Shown here: piece by piece, positions 1 to 8,713 of the stretch
Position numbering within the stretch: the first letter of the stretch is position 1
Layout: each line of letters begins with the position of its first letter
NCBI GenBank assembly: GCA_902768715.1
Contig: CACXMH010000009.1
Span: forward strand, 1-64,000
Direction: 5' to 3'
Origin: Fibrobacter succinogenes
GTDB lineage: Bacteria; Fibrobacterota; Fibrobacteria; Fibrobacterales; Fibrobacteraceae
DNA length: 64,000 bases
The notes under the pieces: generated by a model
Databases searched by the model: none
Seen by the model: the letters and a program-made list of their open reading frames with translations, nothing else
What the model was told of the DNA's origin: nothing
Position numbers and translations under genes: made by a program

Positions 1-37
1 GTTGTTTGTACAAGTATAGGAGCTAGAAGGAGTCCTT

Positions 38-1369
38 GTGAGTCAGTTCGACGTGTATAAAGTCAAAACGGAAAATGCAGATTGGCAGGGAATCTGTTCC
101 TTGAACGGAATCGACTTTGATTCTTTTTGGACCAAGCAGGAATTTACCTCGCTAGCCAAATTGTTGAAACCTGGTGAATCGGTTCTTGGTTTTACTGCCG
201 GAATGGTGCGGGTTACGGTATCGGGAAAGACAACTTTGTTAGGGAAAGACTCTTGGCTTGTTGCCCTGACCGATATGAGACTTCTTTTGGTAACGACAAC
301 GCCGCTGAAAGGAACGGTCAAAAGCAAAAGTATCGATATAAAGAAAGTGTCGGGAATGGTTGCTTCGCAGAACAGGGCCTTGGGCCAATTGGTGATTGTG
401 TCAAATGGTGGAATAGTCACTATTGAAAATTCCATGGTGAATACGGTCAAGAGCATAGAAAGCCTATTCAACAAAATAAAGGACATCGTCAAACCGCCTG
501 AAACGACAAATCAGAAAGAAATTGTCCCTAATACAGAAACTCTTAATTCGCAGGAACAGGCGGTTCAAGAGCCCAGGCAAATGAAAGTGCAGGCGAGAAA
601 AGAACCTGTAGCGAATCCTTTTTCCGACGAATTGGATGAATACGAAGAAAAGGCCGAATCAGATGTAAATTCAGTGGTTGCCGTTTTGGTGGCTTTTTTC
701 TTTGGAGGTGTTGGAGTCCACGATTTTGTTTGGGGTCGAGGCATTTTTGGAATAGAGAAAATTGCTTTTACTATTGCTGCGTGGCGGTCTGCTGCTAACG
801 GACATGAAATCATTTCGGCTTTGTTCGTCTTAGGGCTGACTGTTTGGATTTTTATTGACATATTACGAATGCTGAATGGAAAGTATTTTAAAGGACGGAC
901 TTACTCACGGATACCTCATTTTTTTCGTATAGTAACCTTTGTTATGTGTGGTATTGGGATATTGTTTAGTGTAGGGTCGCTTCTTTCGGAAATTAGTGAT
1001 AATTCAAAAAAAGATTATGGTGGTCATATTTACCATGATGAAATAGTTATGGCCTATAATCAGAATGCGGCTCAGGCTAAGGTGAAATACGAAAATAGAC
1101 GTTTCAGTATCATAGGACAGGTCGGCTCTGTAGAAAAAAATGTTTGGGGTGATTATTTGATAAAACTGGAATCAGGTGGCCTTGGATACGCGAACCCTAC
1201 GAACAAGGTTAAGGAAATGGATCTCTACTTTTCAAGTAGGCAGTCAAAAGAAATTTTGCGATTGCAAAAGGGGAACCGTTTTGCTGCGAGTTGTATCGGT
1301 CGTGGCTTGACTTTTGGAACATATACGGCAGAAAAATGTATTTTGAAACATGTTGTTCAGTATAAATAG
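38..1369 (+). CDS. PH-like / TM2 / OB-fold membrane protein
   Basis: I read three modules in this 443-residue protein. Residues ~1-150 look like a bacterial PH-like (YokE-type) beta domain ending in a helix. Residues ~212-285 form a TM2 domain, two membrane helices joined by a short turn containing GVHDFVWGRG. Residues ~335-440 resemble a tRNA_anti-like OB fold (FSIIGQVGSV ... RFAASCIGRG). A charged linker rich in Glu, Gln and Pro joins the first two. The GTG start follows AGAAGGAG with normal spacing; I saw no in-frame ATG near it. The function is unknown. Family knowledge suggests an inner-membrane stress or envelope protein with a soluble domain on each side. Codon use is AT-rich, like the next gene, which begins 12 bases downstream and is probably cotranscribed. 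Confidence 0.72.
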   Translation: MSQFDVYKVKTENADWQGICSLNGIDFDSFWTKQEFTSLAKLLKPGESVLGFTAGMVRVTVSGKTTLLGKDSWLVALTDMRLLLVTTTPLKGTVKSKSIDIKKVSGMVASQNRALGQLVIVSNGGIVTIENSMVNTVKSIESLFNKIKDIVKPPETTNQKEIVPNTETLNSQEQAVQEPRQMKVQARKEPVANPFSDELDEYEEKAESDVNSVVAVLVAFFFGGVGVHDFVWGRGIFGIEKIAFTIAAWRSAANGHEIISALFVLGLTVWIFIDILRMLNGKYFKGRTYSRIPHFFRIVTFVMCGIGILFSVGSLLSEISDNSKKDYGGHIYHDEIVMAYNQNAAQAKVKYENRRFSIIGQVGSVEKNVWGDYLIKLESGGLGYANPTNKVKEMDLYFSSRQSKEILRLQKGNRFAASCIGRGLTFGTYTAEKCILKHVVQYK

Positions 1370-1381
1370 ACGAATTACTTG

Positions 1382-3001
1382 ATGCAATATATCGCTTTTT
1401 TGCTTGGTGCCTTCGCGTTATTTGCGTTTTCTGCTTGCTCCGAATATCCCGAGATGGAAAATGACATTTTGGCTTATCATGTATTCAATGAAGGACAACT
1501 GGATGTAGCGAATGACGACAGTTCCTATGTGGACTTGGTCGCTCGTTCCTTTGGGATTAGCCCCAAAGAAGTTCGCAAAGTTCAGAAGTATATCGTAAAA
1601 AAGGGGACGGAGACAAACTTGCGCTTTGCTTACGAGGCGATGCTACATGCTAAGGTCGTGGAATTACTTGATAGAACTGGAAATGGCGCTAGAAAAGATT
1701 ATGTGGTGAATGTACTTGCTCCGTACTTGAATTCCCTGACAAAAAATGAACCTTATAAATCGGGAATTGATCGGGAAATATTTGAAAATGATTTGGTTTG
1801 CCTGTTTGGAAAATTCTTTGGAAGTCCACATGTGCTTAGGGACTTTGTTGTTGATTTGCACCGTTACAACAATGGTGGCGTTTCCAGTACGGATAATCTC
1901 AATGCCCTAAATAAGGTTCTTGTGGAATACAATCTTTTTGTGGTGCTGAATCAGCGGAGCAACCTGAATGTATTAAAGGTTGATGATGTTATTTTGCCTC
2001 CATCTGAATACAAATGGAAAAGTATTTCTGTACTGAACCTGAAACGGATTATGCCGGGATTGCTGCCTCCTCTGCAAGGTTTTTACACGGCGGGAGAAAA
2101 TCGTGTTGTCGTAATAGACGATATGGTAAAAACGAATGTTGAAGAAATTGCCGCCGAGATAGAACAAGGCAAGTTCTTTTCAAAGTACGAAGACAGGCGA
2201 TTTGATAAATTCTGGCATTCTATAGGGTTGAATTTAAATGTGGAAAAGGCCAGTAAAATATATAAGACCCTGATGAAAAAAGATTTCGCAGGACATACGA
2301 AAACATATATCAAGACGGCGCTTTCTATGGAAACCGCTATTCACGAGGCGAAGCATCTTGTGGACCAGATTGAACATCCTGAATTGACATTGAATTTGGA
2401 TGCGGAGTTCTCTGCACATGTAACATCGGCGATATTCAATCCAGCTCCACGGGCTGCCTTGCTTTCCGCAATACGTCGTATGGAAAATTATGCCATGTAC
2501 CATCGGCTTTCACGCATGAACGAGGTAGCGCGTAAACTATGGGAAATGGCCATGCGTTCTGCTGGGGGAGAAATCTATACAGAGGATTCCCTAAGGCGTG
2601 ATTTAATCCACTTGTACAATGACTACCGAACTATACGAGAAAATGCTTTTTTTGAACCTTTGGGCGATTTTAATGAAAAAATTGTGAGAAAAATCGCAGA
2701 ACATTATGGTTTTGCAAACCCCGGTGATTCTATTGATTTAAGTTCTCCAAACGAGTCCATGGTTAAGGCTCCTTCAAAACTCTTTGCCCCCTTACAAATC
2801 CCGTCTCAACAAATCACGAATAGGTATATGCCAGAAATCCAGGTTAAGGGTGATGCTGATTCTAACCGTAACTCCAAGAAGTTTGACAATGCCTATTATG
2901 GAGGAGTCAAGTCTATCGAGAGTGGAAATTCACCAGGAATAGTCATTCGCGAAAGTGATTCTAAGAAAATTGTGGTTCATGACGCTCCTATTTCGTATTG
3001 A
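1382..3001 (+). CDS. lipoprotein with HEXXH zincin-like motif
   Basis: The first residues form a lipoprotein signal (hydrophobic stretch, then lipobox FSAC), so the 539-residue product is probably anchored in the envelope. Around residue 320 it has AIHEAKHLVDQ, a zinc-peptidase type HEXXH motif. About 20 residues further on, LDAEFSAH supplies a candidate third ligand (Glu). The rest is alpha-helical with no family I recognise. A TTG codon lies directly before the ATG used here; the ATG gives the cleaner signal peptide. It follows the PH-TM2 gene at 12 bases and is followed by 64 bases to the GLUG lipoprotein. Protease activity is an inference from the motif alone. Confidence 0.65.
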   Translation: MQYIAFLLGAFALFAFSACSEYPEMENDILAYHVFNEGQLDVANDDSSYVDLVARSFGISPKEVRKVQKYIVKKGTETNLRFAYEAMLHAKVVELLDRTGNGARKDYVVNVLAPYLNSLTKNEPYKSGIDREIFENDLVCLFGKFFGSPHVLRDFVVDLHRYNNGGVSSTDNLNALNKVLVEYNLFVVLNQRSNLNVLKVDDVILPPSEYKWKSISVLNLKRIMPGLLPPLQGFYTAGENRVVVIDDMVKTNVEEIAAEIEQGKFFSKYEDRRFDKFWHSIGLNLNVEKASKIYKTLMKKDFAGHTKTYIKTALSMETAIHEAKHLVDQIEHPELTLNLDAEFSAHVTSAIFNPAPRAALLSAIRRMENYAMYHRLSRMNEVARKLWEMAMRSAGGEIYTEDSLRRDLIHLYNDYRTIRENAFFEPLGDFNEKIVRKIAEHYGFANPGDSIDLSSPNESMVKAPSKLFAPLQIPSQQITNRYMPEIQVKGDADSNRNSKKFDNAYYGGVKSIESGNSPGIVIRESDSKKIVVHDAPISY

Positions 3002-3065
3002 ATAATATATATTAACGAACAACGTAGTCCTGATTCGCAAGTCGGAAGGGCTAGAAGGGGTTTTT

Positions 3066-4628
3066 ATGCGCAAGGCGTTATTTGCAATCTTCGGAATGGC
3101 GGCAATGTTTGCCGCCTGCTCCCAGACGGTGTCGGCGTCTTCCAACGATGACGAAGAAAAGGCTTCTGCCACGGACAGTTCGGATAGCAAGGGGACTGGC
3201 GCCGGCTCGTCGGGCTCGGCCAGTTCAGAAGACGCGCTGGACAAGGACTGCGTTGGTGAACCGGGCAAGCCCTGGGACGGCACAACGGCAAAGGAATTCG
3301 CCTGCGGTTCTGGAACCAAGCTGAGCCCCTATATCATCTTGACCGCCGAGCAGTTGGCAAAACTAGCCTTTATCGTCGGGGCAAACGAGAAGGAATACGA
3401 GGGCAAGTATTACAAGCTGGCAGCCGACATCAAGTTGAACGAGGGCAAGGTCATCGATGACAAGGGCGCCCTGGTCGCAGATTCCGCCAAGCTCCACAAG
3501 TGGACGCCCATAGGTAATTCCAGCGTCGCCTTTACGGGAAATTTTGACGGCAACGGGCATACGGTCAGCGGCATGTTCATCAATACCACGAGTTCACATA
3601 ACGGATTGTTTGGAAATTCCAGCGGAACGGTGCAGAACGTGACGGTGGCGGATTCCTGGGTGACGGGAGGGGAATGCACCGCTGGTGTTATAGGCAGTAA
3701 TGGCGGCTCAGTAGTAAATGCTAACAACTATGCATCTGTAGTTGGTTTGTCTGATTATGTTGGTGGAATTGCAGGGCAATCAAATGGTTCGTATTCAACC
3801 ACAACTATAGTAAAGAATTCAAAAAATTATGGGGTCGTTCAGGGTAAGAATAATGTTGGTGGAATTACAGGACGTGCGTATCAAGCGTCTATGGAAAAAG
3901 TAGAGAATCATGGATTGATCGAAGGAAACGAAGAGGTGGGTGGAATTACCGGCAGAGGAGGATATACATACATCAGTGTGTATTTATTTGATTGTAAATA
4001 TGCGATTAATACAGCAAGCATAACTGGGAAAAGTAGTGTTGGTGGAATAATGGGTGCTGCGGGTTATGCTAGTCCGAATATATCAGGGAATAAAATAATT
4101 ACAACTCTTGATAATGCAAAAAATTCTGGGAAAATTAATGGAGAGAAATATGTGGGAGGTGTAATCGGATCTGCAAACCAAACATCAATATGTAGAGTAG
4201 GAAATACGTCCTCAATAGAAGGAAAACAAAATGTTGCTGGGGTTATCGGTAATATTGTTTCGTCAACAACTTCTTATATGTATAATGTCGGAAATGTAAG
4301 TGGTTTAGGGTATGTTGGTGGTATATTTGGAAACAACAAAGAAGGCGTAACCAGCTCCGCCTATTCCACCGGCAAAGTCGATGGCGATTCCCTTGTGGGC
4401 CTAATGATTGGCTACAACTACAATACCACTATGGCGGATTACTATTATCTGAAACAAGGCGACCAGGAACCCTTCGGCCAAAATAACGGCGGGGGCGTGG
4501 CAACTCCCAAGATTGCGTCCGAAATGAAATCTGCCGATTTTGCCAAACTCCTCGGTGCCGACTTTGTCTATGACAGCGGCCTGAACGACGGCTATCCCGT
4601 CCTTGCCTGGGAGAAGAAATTAGAGTAA
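3066..4628 (+). CDS. GLUG-repeat surface lipoprotein (mosaic)
   Basis: The 520-residue product starts with a lipoprotein signal (MFAAC lipobox) and a Ser/Asp/Gly-rich linker. From residue ~150 it is a run of GLUG-type beta repeats, recognisable by recurring VGGITG, VGGIAGQ and VGGVIGS turns. Such repeats build beta-helical stalks in surface adhesins and peptidases. Start: ATG after AGAAGGGG. Oddity: the two ends are GC-rich with C/G-ending codons, while the middle repeats (about 3715-4345) are AT-rich with A/T-ending codons, so the gene seems assembled from two sources. A role in adhesion or substrate contact is inferred from architecture. No catalytic domain was seen. Confidence 0.75.
   Translation: MRKALFAIFGMAAMFAACSQTVSASSNDDEEKASATDSSDSKGTGAGSSGSASSEDALDKDCVGEPGKPWDGTTAKEFACGSGTKLSPYIILTAEQLAKLAFIVGANEKEYEGKYYKLAADIKLNEGKVIDDKGALVADSAKLHKWTPIGNSSVAFTGNFDGNGHTVSGMFINTTSSHNGLFGNSSGTVQNVTVADSWVTGGECTAGVIGSNGGSVVNANNYASVVGLSDYVGGIAGQSNGSYSTTTIVKNSKNYGVVQGKNNVGGITGRAYQASMEKVENHGLIEGNEEVGGITGRGGYTYISVYLFDCKYAINTASITGKSSVGGIMGAAGYASPNISGNKIITTLDNAKNSGKINGEKYVGGVIGSANQTSICRVGNTSSIEGKQNVAGVIGNIVSSTTSYMYNVGNVSGLGYVGGIFGNNKEGVTSSAYSTGKVDGDSLVGLMIGYNYNTTMADYYYLKQGDQEPFGQNNGGGVATPKIASEMKSADFAKLLGADFVYDSGLNDGYPVLAWEKKLE
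3715..4345 (+). other. AT-rich cassette inside GLUG gene
   Basis: Within the lipoprotein gene, base composition falls sharply from about 3715 and returns to GC-rich at about 4345 (GTAACCAGCTCCGCC). The reading frame is kept throughout and the cassette carries most of the GLUG repeats. The boundaries are by eye, to within about 30 bases. It suggests replacement of the repeat region by recombination. Confidence 0.55.
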
Positions 4629-4810
4629 GATGGCTTTTGTTTCGGATTGTGCAAAAAATCTTTTTTGCAAACAATTGTTGCTTAATGATCGAAAAACGGA
4701 CCGACCTCTTGTTTTTGTAAAGAGAATTAGGTATATTTTGATTAGGAACCACTAGGGGTTGCCACCCAGGCTTGTGCCTGTTACCATATGGACAAAGCAA
4801 AAGAGGAACT

Positions 4811-5029
4811 ATGGCTCGCGAAATTCGAGAGACTCCGATTTTGTACGGTGAGGATGCTCGCCGGTTTTTAGCCCGTATGCAGGAACGGCGCACCGAACCT
4901 CCAGAAATTCGTGAACGTCGTCTTCGCAATTACGAGTTCATGAAAAAAGCCTATGAGCGAGGCATGGCTAAAATGCGTGCCCGCGAAGCGGCCAATGGAG
5001 GTGATGATCCGTGCTTCAGAACGGTATAG
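4811..5029 (+). CDS. small partner of GNAT enzyme, antitoxin-like
   Basis: The 72-residue, highly charged protein begins MAREIRETPILYGEDARRF and is otherwise helical (many Arg and Glu). It has no recognisable ribbon-helix-helix DUF1778 signature, the usual partner of GNAT toxins. It overlaps the downstream acetyltransferase by 19 bases, so the two are translationally coupled. An upstream in-frame ATG at 4772 would add 13 residues; 4811 gives the family-like N-terminus. Small upstream partners with a TPxLxGxDAxxF-like N-terminus recur before GNAT genes in my recollection of Bacteroidota genomes. The antitoxin role is an inference from size, order and overlap. Confidence 0.55.
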   Translation: MAREIRETPILYGEDARRFLARMQERRTEPPEIRERRLRNYEFMKKAYERGMAKMRAREAANGGDDPCFRTV

Positions 5030-5580
5030 ACAAGAATAGGCTTGATTTTATTAGGCTCCGCGAGGCCAAGGCTATTAGTCATTTTGATTGCGGAGATGCC
5101 GACTTAAACGATTTCATTCTCAACCGAGCCTCGGCTTACCAAAAGCAAAAGCTTGCCGTTAGTTATGCTTGCGTTGATTCCAACGACGCAAGCAGGGTTT
5201 ATGCCTATTGCAGTCTTGCAAACGACAAGGTGGCTTTGGACGATTTCAAGGACAAAACGGAATTCAATCGTTTCCGCAAGAAACAAGGGTTTCCAAACGA
5301 GAAACGGCTTAAAAGCTATCCTGCGGTCAAGTTGTGCAGGTTGGCTGTTGAAAACTCCGTCAAGGGAAAGCAAATTGGAACGTCTGTCATTGATTTTATC
5401 AAATCTATGTCCGCATTGGACTGCAATGCCGGCTGTAGATTTTTGACGGTAGATGCCAACCTGAATGCTGTTCCTTTCTATGAAAAGAACGGTTTTGTCC
5501 GAATGAATGCCAAAGACGACAATCCTTATACCCGTCTAATGTTTTTTGACCTCAATGATATTGCGGGAGACCGTGTTTGA
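5011..5580 (+). CDS. GNAT family N-acetyltransferase (TA-like)
   Basis: The 189-residue protein has the GNAT fold order. Motif A is KGKQIGTSVIDF (acetyl-CoA pyrophosphate loop), followed by strand FLTVDANLNAVPFYEKNGF, whose Asn-Ala-x-x-FYEKNGF is typical of motif B with the Tyr proton donor. Early residues SHFDCGDADLNDFI match the start of TacT/AtaT-like toxins and relatives. The GTG start at 5011 has a strong GGAGGTGA site at 4997-5004. If it belongs to the toxin group, it would acetylate the amino acid on charged tRNA. A simple metabolic acetyltransferase is the alternative. A hairpin terminator follows at once. Confidence 0.75.
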   Translation: MLQNGIDKNRLDFIRLREAKAISHFDCGDADLNDFILNRASAYQKQKLAVSYACVDSNDASRVYAYCSLANDKVALDDFKDKTEFNRFRKKQGFPNEKRLKSYPAVKLCRLAVENSVKGKQIGTSVIDFIKSMSALDCNAGCRFLTVDANLNAVPFYEKNGFVRMNAKDDNPYTRLMFFDLNDIAGDRV

Positions 5581-5590
5581 ACCTTTGTAC

Positions 5591-5612
5591 AGGGGGAGGC
5601 TTCCCCCTTTTA
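5591..5612 (+). terminator. hairpin terminator after GNAT gene
   Basis: AGGGGGA at 5591-5597 pairs with TCCCCCT at 5602-5608 around a 4-base loop and runs into TTT. A very similar GGGGGAA/TTCCCCC hairpin lies at 8299-8316, so this may be a recurring element. Confidence 0.6.
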
Positions 5613-5652
5613 TGTTATAATTCCTATATTTCTTGCAAACCAAGGAGTTTTT

Positions 5653-6837
5653 ATGGCTGAAATCGGTACACCTCTTAGTTCTAGCGCCACCAAGGTTCTT
5701 TTTTGCGGTGCGGGCGAGCTGGGCAAGGAAGTCATCATCGAGATGATGCGTCTCGGCGTCGAAGTGGTCGCCGTGGACCGCTACGCTAACGCCCCGGGCA
5801 TGCAGGTGGCCCACCGTTCCTACGTCATCAACATGCTGGACGGTGCCGAGCTGCGTCGCGTGATCGAGCAGGAAAAGCCGGACTTTATCGTGCCGGAGGT
5901 GGAGGCCATCGCTACCGACACGCTTGTGGAACTGGAGAAGGAAGGTTTCCACGTGATTCCTACGGCCAAGGCCACCAAGCTGACCATGAACCGCGAGGGT
6001 ATCCGCCGCCTGGCCGCCGAGGAACTGGGCCTTGCTACCAGCCCCTACCGTTTTGCAGACAGTTACGAGGATTTCAAGAAGGCCGTCGCCGAGATCGGCA
6101 TCCCCTGCGTGGTGAAGCCGGTGATGAGTTCTTCGGGCCACGGCCAGAGCACGGTGAAGACCGAGGCCGACGTGGACAAGGCTTGGGAGATTTCCCAGAC
6201 GGGTGGCCGCACGGGTGCGGCGAGTCGCGTGATTGTGGAAGGCTTTGTGCCTTTCGACTACGAAATTACCCTTTTGACGGTGCGCCACGTGGGCGGTACC
6301 AGTTTCTTGCTGCCGGTGGGTCACCATCAGGTGGGCGGCGACTACCAGGAATCCTGGCAGCCCCAGCCCATGAAGCCCGAACTGCTGGAGCAAGCGAAGG
6401 AAATCGCGAAGAAGGTCACCGACGCCCTGGGCGGCCGCGGCATCTTCGGCGTGGAACTGTTCGTTTGCAAGGACAAGGTGCTGTTCAGCGAAGTGTCCCC
6501 GCGCCCCCATGATACCGGCATGGTTACCATGATTTCCCAGGACCTTTCGGAGTTTGCCTTGCATGCCCGCGCAATACTTGGCCTGCCTATCCCCAACATC
6601 GCCTTCCACGGCCCCAGCGCTTCCAAGGCTATCGTGGTGGAGGGCGAGTCCGACCACGTGAAGTTCAGTGGTCTTGAGGATGTTCTTGCCGAGCCCGACA
6701 CGGCGCTTCGTTTGTTCGGAAAGCCCGAACTGAAGGGCCACCGCCGCATGGGCGTGCTCCTTGCCCGCCGCGACACGGTGGAAGAGGCCAAGGCCTGCGT
6801 CATGGCCATGCGCGAAAAGGTGAAGGTCACGCTGTAG
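5653..6837 (+). CDS. purT: formate-dependent GAR transformylase PurT
   Basis: This is phosphoribosylglycinamide formyltransferase 2. It ligates formate to glycinamide ribonucleotide with ATP, step three of purine synthesis, without folate. The 394-residue length matches E. coli PurT (392). It has the N-terminal [14 protein letters not shown] nucleotide fold, then the ATP-grasp domain: [15 protein letters not shown] binds ATP, and [24 protein letters not shown] carries the metal-binding Glu and the RPHD signature. ATG at 5653 follows AAGGAG by five bases. It stands alone between two terminators, so it is probably its own transcription unit. In a fermentative gut bacterium this uses formate directly. 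Confidence 0.97.
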   Translation: MAEIGTPLSSSATKVLFCGAGELGKEVIIEMMRLGVEVVAVDRYANAPGMQVAHRSYVINMLDGAELRRVIEQEKPDFIVPEVEAIATDTLVELEKEGFHVIPTAKATKLTMNREGIRRLAAEELGLATSPYRFADSYEDFKKAVAEIGIPCVVKPVMSSSGHGQSTVKTEADVDKAWEISQTGGRTGAASRVIVEGFVPFDYEITLLTVRHVGGTSFLLPVGHHQVGGDYQESWQPQPMKPELLEQAKEIAKKVTDALGGRGIFGVELFVCKDKVLFSEVSPRPHDTGMVTMISQDLSEFALHARAILGLPIPNIAFHGPSASKAIVVEGESDHVKFSGLEDVLAEPDTALRLFGKPELKGHRRMGVLLARRDTVEEAKACVMAMREKVKVTL

Positions 6838-6896
6838 TTACACTTCTAGTGTGCTGCGTTGCGCCCTTTAATGCCCAACCTCTCTGAAGTTTACGA

Positions 6897-6920
6897 ATCC
6901 TCCCTTGCGGAGGATTTTTT
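6897..6920 (+). terminator. rho-independent terminator of purT
   Basis: ATCCTCC (6897-6903) and GGAGGAT (6909-6915) form a perfect 7-bp stem with loop CTTGC, followed by five T. Confidence 0.85.
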
Positions 6921-7105
6921 GATGGGTGGGGGAGGCCTCCCGCACCACCTAAAGGTGGCCATGTACACTAAGGCCTAAAGGCCAAGTGTCCAAAGGTCGC
7001 TACAGCCTTGCCTTGTTGTCACCCTGGAGGAGCGCAGCGACGATAGGGTCCAAGGTAAGTCTTCCGCTTCCCCCTCTCCTAAGGGGCTCTGCCCCTTAAA
7101 AACCC
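6921..7105. repeat. intergenic repeat patch (GTCAC element, hairpins)
   Basis: No gene seen. 7018-7053 starts GTCACCCTGGAGG and ends ATAGGGTCC. Its ACCCT/AGGGT ends pair, and it resembles the GTCATCCTGGAGG...ATAGGATCC part of the element in exbB (11857-11945). 7081-7097 is a perfect 7-bp hairpin (AAGGGGC, TCT, GCCCCTT) just after the end of the minus-strand RhuM gene. It lacks a T-run in that direction. Confidence 0.5.
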
Positions 7106-8056
7106 CTAGGCTGACGGAGACGATATGTTGCCTCTCATACTTTCTCCCACTTTCGCAATTACTTCTTCGGGGGTTATGAAGTTCAAGACGCTGTAAGCGG
7201 TCATCTCGTTACCCATATCTTTGAAACTCGCTCCGAAATGATACACCGTATCGTCAATGAGCAAGAACCGATCATGAATGGTACGCATGGTTTTGAGATC
7301 CAAATCTGGGTATTGCTTGTTGTGAAGATTCTTAGCGGTTTCGAATTCGGGCGTGATACGGGCGGAATAAATAACCGCTTTCACACCCTTGTTCCGCATT
7401 GCGGCAAACTTCAATACCTCTATTGTGGCAAACGGATCAATGAATATGACGGAGCGTTTCGCAGCCTTTACAAGATCCGCAATCAGTACGAACCCGTCGA
7501 ACCGAGTCCCTGTCGCTAGTATGCCGCCTGTGGGAGTTTGTGCCGACTGAACGAAAAAATCTATGTGTTGTTCAACCGCGGAAAGACGAGAATCCACGTT
7601 TTCCAGTCTTGAACCCTGCTGCTCAATCAGTTGTCGTTGTTCGTGCAATCGGTCCGCAATCTGCAAATCCGTTGCGTTTTTACGCTGGTTTACTGCGTAT
7701 CCTTTGAGCATATAGTCTTTTAGGACTTGATTAGCCCAACGACGGAAAAGCGTTGCGTTTTTGCTATTAACACGATAACCTACCGAAAGAATGGCGTCAA
7801 GATTGTAGTATTTCGTCTCATACACCTGTTTAGAGTCATTACCCATATGTTCCAAAATGGAACATGTGGTATCCTCTTCTATTTCCTGCGAAGCGTAGAT
7901 GTTTTTCAGATGTTTTGTTATTGCAGGACGTTTTGTCCCGAATAAAATGGCAATTTGTGCCTGTGTAAGCCATACAGTTTCGTTTTCTACACGAACTTCT
8001 AACCGCACTTCGCCTTCCGGCTGATACAGCACAATTTCGCCCTTGTTTTCTCCCAT
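7106..8056 (-). CDS. RhuM-like / PLD-like fusion protein
   Basis: The 316-residue product begins with a RhuM-type domain (residues ~5-135): EVRVENETVWLTQAQIAILFG is the hallmark, followed by HLKNIY and YNLDAILSVGYRVNS. A coiled-coil section (~135-165) leads to a phospholipase-D-like half-domain: SVIFIDPFATIEVLKF and then TIHDRFLLIDDTVYHFG, where HxR/K...D is a degenerate HKD motif. RhuM domains occur near mobile and defence genes, and PLD-like domains act as nucleases or phosphodiesterases. ATG at 8056 sits after a weak AAGG. Neighbours are repeats on both sides, with no partner gene on its strand. The activity is unknown; a stand-alone defence or stress effector is an inference. Confidence 0.78.
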   Translation of the reverse strand: MGENKGEIVLYQPEGEVRLEVRVENETVWLTQAQIAILFGTKRPAITKHLKNIYASQEIEEDTTCSILEHMGNDSKQVYETKYYNLDAILSVGYRVNSKNATLFRRWANQVLKDYMLKGYAVNQRKNATDLQIADRLHEQRQLIEQQGSRLENVDSRLSAVEQHIDFFVQSAQTPTGGILATGTRFDGFVLIADLVKAAKRSVIFIDPFATIEVLKFAAMRNKGVKAVIYSARITPEFETAKNLHNKQYPDLDLKTMRTIHDRFLLIDDTVYHFGASFKDMGNEMTAYSVLNFITPEEVIAKVGESMRGNISSPSA

Positions 8057-8114
8057 AGCCTTATCCTATGGAACGCATGCCCCTTGCGGGCCCCTGTCGG
8101 GGGATATGGGAAAG

Positions 8115-8129
8115 GTCGGAAATTCCGAC
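8115..8129. promoter_or_regulatory. perfect inverted repeat upstream of RhuM gene
   Basis: GTCGGAA-A-TTCCGAC is a perfect 7-bp dyad 59 bases upstream of the RhuM start. It is shaped like a repressor operator, but no regulator is known to me here. Confidence 0.35.
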
Positions 8130-8341
8130 AACAAAGCCGAGTAATCAGCCAATGGCTAGAATATAGCAAATTCGCATTGACAAAAGTGACATGAAGTTTT
8201 TTGCCTAGCAACTGTGCCCTTGAGACTCGGATTATTTAGGGGGCGTTGCGGGGGTGTCCCCCGCTAGAGAGGGTAGGCAAAGACTACAGGCTTTGCCGAG
8301 GGGGAAACTTCCCCCTTTCAAGTCACCATATTTTGAATATG
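8130..8341. repeat. hairpin-rich spacer
   Basis: No gene seen. Two strong hairpins face the next gene: GCGGGGG/CCCCCGC at 8248-8264 and AGGGGGAA/TTCCCCCT at 8299-8316. The second resembles the terminator at 5591. They may stop read-through towards the promoter at 8342. Confidence 0.5.
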
Positions 8342-8370
8342 TTGACAAAATCAAATCTTTTAACTATAAT
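8342..8370 (+). promoter_or_regulatory. consensus sigma-70 promoter
   Basis: TTGACA at 8342-8347 and TATAAT at 8365-8370 are separated by exactly 17 bases, a full match to the sigma-70 consensus at both hexamers. It lies 36 bases before the start of the 101-residue gene. Confidence 0.8.
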
Positions 8371-8406
8371 CAAACTTGCCAAGCAACGTCTGAAGGAGAT
8401 TTGAGA

Positions 8407-8712
8407 ATGCTGTATGTCTATGTGAAGGATTCCGAGGGCTTTGTTTTCAAGAAGAAGGAATCGGAAGTTGCTAAGGGTGAAAAGGTCATCTCCGAGAGGG
8501 AGTATCGGAAAAGGTCGGGTCTTGCCCTGTACGAGAAGAAGTTCGGACATGGCGGCGCTCGTGAAAACGCAGGGCGGAAAACGAAATTCGCATCGCCCCT
8601 AAAGTTCCAAATCCGTGTTACGAAAGAGGAAAAGGAATTTTTGTCCTACGCAAGGGATAAGAAATTGGACTTTGCTGCCCTGATGAAAATCGCCATTAGC
8701 GCAAATTTGTGA
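8407..8712 (+). CDS. 101-residue basic protein with GGAxxNAGRK motif
   Basis: The start at 8407 is chosen because GAAGGAGA lies directly upstream and the consensus promoter is just before it. A longer in-frame reading from 8254 would run through the hairpins. The protein has a small beta N-terminus (MLYVYVKDSEGFVF), then GHGGARENAGRK, a glycine/arginine motif common in phage and mobile-element proteins. It ends with a helix pair like a ribbon-helix-helix domain (LKFQIRVTKEEKEFLSYARD). It is probably a DNA-binding regulator or antitoxin-type protein. No partner gene is adjacent on its strand, and its target is unknown. Confidence 0.65.
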   Translation: MLYVYVKDSEGFVFKKKESEVAKGEKVISEREYRKRSGLALYEKKFGHGGARENAGRKTKFASPLKFQIRVTKEEKEFLSYARDKKLDFAALMKIAISANL

Positions 8713-8713
8713 G

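Noticed and set aside
5536-6741. 401-codon open frame antisense to purT
   Set aside because: Same cause; the plus strand is an unmistakable purT.
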